This document shows, piece by piece, positions 59,827 to 64,000 of a DNA stretch of 64,000 bases. The translations under genes and the position numbers were made by a program. Positions within the stretch are counted from its first letter, which is position 1; every line of letters begins with the position of its first letter. The stretch comes from Oceanisphaera avium (lineage in GTDB: Bacteria; Pseudomonadota; Gammaproteobacteria; Enterobacterales; Aeromonadaceae), in contig NZ_CP021376.1 of NCBI RefSeq assembly GCF_002157875.1, forward strand, positions 806,001 to 870,000, read 5' to 3'. Under the pieces are notes generated by a model. That model did no database searches, was not told the origin of the DNA, and saw nothing but the letters and a program-made list of their open reading frames with translations.

Positions 59827-61439
59827 GATGAGACCTCCTGGGCATTTACGCGAAATAAAGTCGGCTCATTTTTAGCGCGTCCACTGTGTTTAAGCATCGC
59901 CACAAAATGCACGGCAAAAACAATATGCCCTAACACCATTAAGCTACCCCCTAGAGTACGAGCTTGAAGATACGGAATCGTCATTTGCACTATTTCTAAG
60001 AACGGCGTCTTCGCATCAAGCAGCGCTAAGCCTTGTAACCAACCTGCTGTTGTCAGTGACACGAAATAAATCAAAATACCGATCGCCACTAACCAAAAAT
60101 GCAAGCTGATCATGCGTCGCCATGGCCACTCCCAATCAGTTAAACGCGGCATAATGAAATACACAGCACCAAATAAGATAAAGCTTAAGAAAGCATACAT
60201 CCCTAGGTGAGCATGACCCACGGTGTAATGCGTAAAGTGGGTAATAACGTTAATACTACGCAGCGCTTCCATGGAGCCTTGCAAAGACGATACCGTGTAC
60301 ATAAGCGCACCAATCCATACAAAACGTAAGGTAGGTGAGTCTTTGAGTCGTGAGAAATGTCCCCACATAGTGCCGTGGTGGTTAATGGCCACGGTAATGA
60401 CTGGGACCGACATCATAACACTGTGCACAATCGACAAGGTCACCAACCAAGTGGGAATGGGGCCACCAATAATATGGTGAATACCTACTTGGCTATAAAA
60501 CAACGCCAGTGACCAAAAACCGATTAAAGACAACTTATAAGAAATAATCGGACGACCTAAGATTTTAGGGATCAAATAATAAGCCGTACCAATCCCTAGT
60601 GGGGTAACCCATAACCCTAATACGTTATGCGCAAACCACCAGTTAACCGTGGCTCCCGTCGCACCTGGAAATAAATAAGGCGCATTAGCGATAAAAAACA
60701 AGAAGGGAAACCACACTAAAGCCGCAAGAAAATACCAGCTAGACACATACAAATGCTGAACTTTACGCTTAGCGCAGGTGACCAACAAAGGCACGGCACA
60801 TAAGCCGCCGCCAAAGACAAACAAGATGTCTATTTGCCAGGGAAACTCCAACCATTCTTGGCCATCGGATAAGCCCATATTGATAGCGCCTAGGCCGAGC
60901 AGCATGCCGATATTCCAAATAACAGCCCCTGCAATGGCATATTTAGCACCGCGTAATGAGGTTTTAAATAGTCTGGGAATTAAAAATAATACCACCCCAA
61001 TTCCCGCCATCGACGCCCAGCCATAAGTAACGGCGTTAAGGTGCATGGGTCGGATCCGGCCAAATGTCCACCACTGGCTATCGGCTAAAAACTCGGGATA
61101 ATGCATTTTGATGGAAGAAAAAATTCCATACATTGAGCCGATAAGTAACCAGACAATGGCTGAGCTTAGCCAAGTGAGTACCGCAGATTTTGAGGAGTGA
61201 TCCGCAATCCAACGAGCGGTCACTGCTTCGTGTTGCACTTTGTTTTCGCCTTGAAAAGACGAAACCTCCTCTCGTGCAGGGTCTTCTATGTGTCCTTCTT
61301 CTCCTGGTGTAAAAATGGTCCGTGCTGCCGCTTGGCTTTGACTAAATTGATTGGTGGCGATTGACCAAATCAATAGCAGTAAACCCACGGTAGACAGCAA
61401 AAAAGTGATGATAAGCAACAGTGCTATTGTCGGCGTCAT
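59823..61439 (-). CDS. ccoN: cbb3-type cytochrome c oxidase catalytic subunit I (CcoN)
   Basis: 538-residue haem-copper oxidase subunit with at least twelve membrane segments. Low-spin haem ligands are in RPMHLNAVTYGW and THFTHYTVGHAHLGMYA; copper-B histidines in WWFAHNVLGL and VGIHHIIGGPIP. A tyrosine (LFYSQVGIHH) sits six residues before the first paired copper histidine, the position of the cross-linked tyrosine in cbb3 enzymes, so it should reduce oxygen rather than NO. It has an N-terminal extension of one membrane segment plus about 65 hydrophilic residues. AGGATCC precedes the ATG. Confidence 0.93.
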   Translation of the reverse strand: MTPTIALLLIITFLLSTVGLLLLIWSIATNQFSQSQAAARTIFTPGEEGHIEDPAREEVSSFQGENKVQHEAVTARWIADHSSKSAVLTWLSSAIVWLLIGSMYGIFSSIKMHYPEFLADSQWWTFGRIRPMHLNAVTYGWASMAGIGVVLFLIPRLFKTSLRGAKYAIAGAVIWNIGMLLGLGAINMGLSDGQEWLEFPWQIDILFVFGGGLCAVPLLVTCAKRKVQHLYVSSWYFLAALVWFPFLFFIANAPYLFPGATGATVNWWFAHNVLGLWVTPLGIGTAYYLIPKILGRPIISYKLSLIGFWSLALFYSQVGIHHIIGGPIPTWLVTLSIVHSVMMSVPVITVAINHHGTMWGHFSRLKDSPTLRFVWIGALMYTVSSLQGSMEALRSINVITHFTHYTVGHAHLGMYAFLSFILFGAVYFIMPRLTDWEWPWRRMISLHFWLVAIGILIYFVSLTTAGWLQGLALLDAKTPFLEIVQMTIPYLQARTLGGSLMVLGHIVFAVHFVAMLKHSGRAKNEPTLFRVNAQEVSS

Positions 61440-61717
61440 AATGGATCCTATTGATTTATATGGGATGCATATTACGTTTTTTGAGTATGATAATTATTGT
61501 GAGAAAATCAAGAAGCCCATTGCGAGGTTCTCGAACGCTGCTTTCTTATCCTAGTCAAACTTAGGCTTGTTAACCATATGTAGCGGTAAAAACAAGTTGA
61601 TAACATAGCAAATCAGCAAACTAACACTTTAAAAACATATTGGTCTCAATAAACTCTTTAAATAGTGCCTGCCAATACGAATTTCACTGGACAGACCAGT
61701 AACAAAAGGAAGAAATA

Positions 61718-62398
61718 ATGAGAAAAAAAATTTTAATGTCGTGGAGTAGCGGCAAGGACAGTGCGTGGGCATTGTATTGTTTATTGCAAAACCCCGCGTT
61801 TGAGGTAGTCGGTTTATTTACCACAGTCAATGAAGAGTTTCATCGGGTAAGCATGCATGGCGTGCGCCAAGAACTGCTAAAGCTACAAGCACAAAGCGTA
61901 GACTTACCCTTAGCGATCATTAGCTTACCTAACCCTTGTAGCAACGAGCAATATAACCAAATTATGGCGAGCTTTTTGGAACAGGCAAAAAAGCGCGGCG
62001 TCACAGCCATGGCGTTTGGCGATATGTTGCTAAAAGATGTACGAGACTTTAGAGAGCAACAACTGAAAAAGCTGGGGATGGAGGCGATATTTCCGCTATG
62101 GGGACTCAATACGCATTTAATTCCTTATGACATGGTGAATGCAGGCGTGCGCGCCTTGATCACTTGCCTAGATAGTCAAAAAATAGCACCCCATGTTGCG
62201 GGCTTAGAGCTAACACCCGCTCTGCTAAGCGCCTTGCCTAACGAGGTAGACCCCAGTGGTGAAAACGGTGAATATCATACTTTTGTGTTCGATGGCCCTA
62301 TGTTTAAGTATCCTTTACTTGTCAAAGTAGGAGAAGTGATCACAAGAGAGCATTTGGTCTTTGCCGATCTCTTAATTGATAAAGCCTGCCCCCAATAA
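61718..62398 (+). CDS. Dph6-like ATP-pyrophosphatase (adenine nucleotide alpha hydrolase family)
   Basis: 226-residue HUP-fold protein with the PP-loop ILMSWSSGKDSAWAL and the C-terminal NEVDPSGENGEYHTFVFDGPMF, the hallmark of the Dph6/MJ0570 family. Eukaryotic Dph6 makes diphthamide on elongation factor 2, which bacteria lack, so the bacterial substrate is unknown. AAGGAAGAA precedes the ATG. It is divergent from ccoN. Confidence 0.85.
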   Translation: MRKKILMSWSSGKDSAWALYCLLQNPAFEVVGLFTTVNEEFHRVSMHGVRQELLKLQAQSVDLPLAIISLPNPCSNEQYNQIMASFLEQAKKRGVTAMAFGDMLLKDVRDFREQQLKKLGMEAIFPLWGLNTHLIPYDMVNAGVRALITCLDSQKIAPHVAGLELTPALLSALPNEVDPSGENGEYHTFVFDGPMFKYPLLVKVGEVITREHLVFADLLIDKACPQ

Positions 62399-62517
62399 AC
62401 GTACGTCAATTTGCGACAGAGAGTTATTTTTATTGATCCGCTTGCGTTAATTAGCTGTTAAAGTAGCGTAACGTTACCCATTTATCTTAGTAATTAACTT
62501 ACCTGCATAAGGCAATT

Positions 62518-63450
62518 ATGACAGCTGCAACTCAGCCTTCCTCCACACATCACGCTTGGCTGGTGCCCTTATTGTGCTTATTTTTAGGCGGCGCCTTACT
62601 AGGATTATCGACCAACTTAGCCAAGCTGGCAGGGGAAATGACGCTTCAGCCATTGGCTTTTTTAACTTGGGCTATTGTCGGCGCTACCGGTATTTTATTC
62701 GTGTTGGCGACCATTCGTGGTGTACTCCCTCCCGTTAATAAGCGCACGCTAGAATATTATACGGTGGCGGCACTAGTAGGAGTGGCTGGCTCAAACTTTA
62801 TTTTCTTTTCGGCTGTGCCCCATGTGGGAGCCGGATTTGTAGCACTTATTATTTCCTTGCCTCCTTTGTTAACCTATGTCGGCGCGCTAGCGCTCGGGAT
62901 GGAGCGCTTTAATATGCTGCGCGCACTCGGAGTGGTAGCCGCGCTAGCGGGTGCGGCGGTATTAGCGGTGAATAAGCTCAATGCCTCTAGTGCCGATAGT
63001 TTTTGGATTTTAGTCGCCCTATTAGGCCCTGTGCTTTTGGCTATAGGCAATATTTACCGCACGCTGCGCTGGCCACCTGGGGTATCTGCCGATGCGCTAG
63101 CGCCTGGCATGCTAATGGTGGCCGCATTAATGCTGTTATTATTGGGGCTATTAAGCGAATTACCACTAAGCCTACCTCGGCAAAAAACGGGGCCTTTAGT
63201 ATTAATTGCTTTGCAGTCAGTGGTATTTGCGGGTCAGTTTTTATTATTGTTTATTCTGCAAAAGACCGGAGGCCCGGTATTATTAAGCTTACTCGGGGCG
63301 GTCGGCGCCCTAGTCGGTGTACCCGTTGCTGTGCTGTTGCAAGGGGAAGCCCCGCCTGAGGGCTTATTACTTGGAGCCTTATTAATTGGCGTTGGCGTGG
63401 CTTTTGTGACCTTGGGTAAAGCAAAAACGCCGGCAAGCGGCGCTACTTAA
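62518..63450 (+). CDS. EamA/DMT-superfamily permease
   Basis: 310 residues with ten predicted membrane segments in two EamA repeats (LVPLLCLFLGGALLGLSTNLAKLAGE; later GPVLLAIGNIYRTLRWPPG and SVVFAGQFLLLFILQKTGGPVLLSLLG). Probably exports amino acids or other small metabolites; the substrate cannot be read from sequence. It follows the Dph6-like gene after about 120 bp on the same strand and is convergent with the gene at the right edge. Confidence 0.85.
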   Translation: MTAATQPSSTHHAWLVPLLCLFLGGALLGLSTNLAKLAGEMTLQPLAFLTWAIVGATGILFVLATIRGVLPPVNKRTLEYYTVAALVGVAGSNFIFFSAVPHVGAGFVALIISLPPLLTYVGALALGMERFNMLRALGVVAALAGAAVLAVNKLNASSADSFWILVALLGPVLLAIGNIYRTLRWPPGVSADALAPGMLMVAALMLLLLGLLSELPLSLPRQKTGPLVLIALQSVVFAGQFLLLFILQKTGGPVLLSLLGAVGALVGVPVAVLLQGEAPPEGLLLGALLIGVGVAFVTLGKAKTPASGAT

Positions 63451-63463
63451 AGGGGAGGAGTGA

Positions 63464-64000
63464 TTAAATAAGCGTGGCTTTAGCATATCCAATTTCACCG
63501 GCGCGCGCGTGCAACTCTTCTCCCACTAAACGCCAATGAAAGATACGGGGCTCATGGCTATCATCCCCATCTAGCGTCAACATTAAGCGGTGGCCACATA
63601 AGTCGGTGGCGATCACTTCAATAGACTGATCATTTAGCCATGCCTTAGCGTTAAGACGTTGAAATTTTTGGCTTAGTAGCACTTTATAATGGTGCTGTTC
63701 TTTGGTTTTCCATTGCCACACACCTGCCACATTGCCCGGCACCACCCATTTATAAATATGAGAGCCTGCAGCGTAGCTGCGATCATCTGGCTCCCACTCT
63801 CCCATATCAAAAGAATTAGATACGATACGGGTACCGGGTTTGAGCTCAGTTAACAATCTGGGTCTGAGTAATAAATTAATACTTTGTAACAAATATAAGG
63901 TCACGACGGTCGCTTGACTGATATCGGCATTAAAGAAGTCATCTTCAATAAATTCAACCAGATGATCCATACTCATGGAAGCGGCAAACTCGCGTGCCTC
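63464..64000 (-). CDS. SAM-dependent methyltransferase-like protein, C-terminal part
   Basis: The reading frame enters from beyond the right edge (EAREFAAS before the first in-window ATG), so the true start lies outside the window. The visible 178 residues include DDFFNADISQATVVTLYLLQ, LRPRLLTELKPGTRIVSNSFDMGEW and IYKWVVPGNVAGVWQW, which resemble the second half of a class I methyltransferase with a C-terminal extension. The SAM-binding glycine loop is not in view, so substrate and even activity are unproven. Confidence 0.7.
   Translation of the reverse strand, partial: EAREFAASMSMDHLVEFIEDDFFNADISQATVVTLYLLQSINLLLRPRLLTELKPGTRIVSNSFDMGEWEPDDRSYAAGSHIYKWVVPGNVAGVWQWKTKEQHHYKVLLSQKFQRLNAKAWLNDQSIEVIATDLCGHRLMLTLDGDDSHEPRIFHWRLVGEELHARAGEIGYAKATLI

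Noticed and set aside
61481..61494. FNR-like TTGAGTATGATAAT upstream of ccoN
   Set aside because: The right half is poor, and a -41.5 position would put the transcript start only about 7 nt from the ATG, inside the ribosome site.

Overview
The window reads as a stretch of gammaproteobacterial chromosome. The best fit is a marine or brackish Aeromonadales-type organism (Oceanisphaera/Oceanimonas/Zobellella-like). That placement rests on the look of the proteins and on gene order, not on a database search. Coding density is high, and I see no tRNA, rRNA, insertion sequence, prophage or CRISPR array.

Layout. 1-7440 (minus): the fatty-acid/envelope operon yceD-rpmF-plsX-fabH-fabD-fabG-acpP-fabF-pabC-mltG, with mltG cut by the window edge. 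7634-9904: maf-type nucleotide pyrophosphatase, a HAD phosphatase and rluC. 10249-13338: rne behind a long structured leader. 13504-17979: FNT-family channel, alpha/beta hydrolase, low-molecular-weight phosphatase, AsmA protein. 18003-22068: dcd and mrp, divergent from metG. 22227-25753 (minus): sdaA, nudL, pabB. 25931-27450: a class I fumarase interrupted by one missing base. 27723-30475 (minus): arsenic cluster arsR-arsC-arsH-acr3 with a long palindromic operator. 30563-45364: nitrate respiration, with narX-narL divergent from narK-narK-narGHJI-ppiC-moaA. 45406-48864: small conserved protein, selD-mnmH (2-selenouridine in tRNA), metallo-beta-lactamase-fold hydrolase. 49159-53856: unknown membrane protein, mepA, glpK, glpD. 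53886-56270: MscS-type channel and a small outer-membrane beta-barrel. 56370-61439 (minus): a compact cbb3-type oxidase operon ccoN-ccoO-ccoP-ccoI with a single-haem CcoP. 61718-64000: Dph6-like ATPase, EamA exporter and a partial methyltransferase-like protein.

How it fits together. The organism looks facultative: oxygen respiration at low oxygen through a cbb3 oxidase, nitrate respiration with its own transporters, sensor pair and molybdenum-cofactor gene, and glycerol-3-phosphate dehydrogenase as a possible electron donor. The arsenic cluster pairs arsenate reduction, arsenite efflux and ArsH.

Most notable: (i) two apparent one-base losses at G/C homopolymers, one splitting the fumarase and one removing the narL start from frame, which need raw-read checking; (ii) a cbb3 operon with a short monohaem third subunit and no visible ccoQ, ccoG, ccoH or ccoS; (iii) a perfect 14-bp dyad over the arsR promoter and start; (iv) an FNR-like site 41.5 bp from the inferred narK transcription start; (v) a nearly leaderless yceD promoter; (vi) short repeat words shared between distant intergenic regions.
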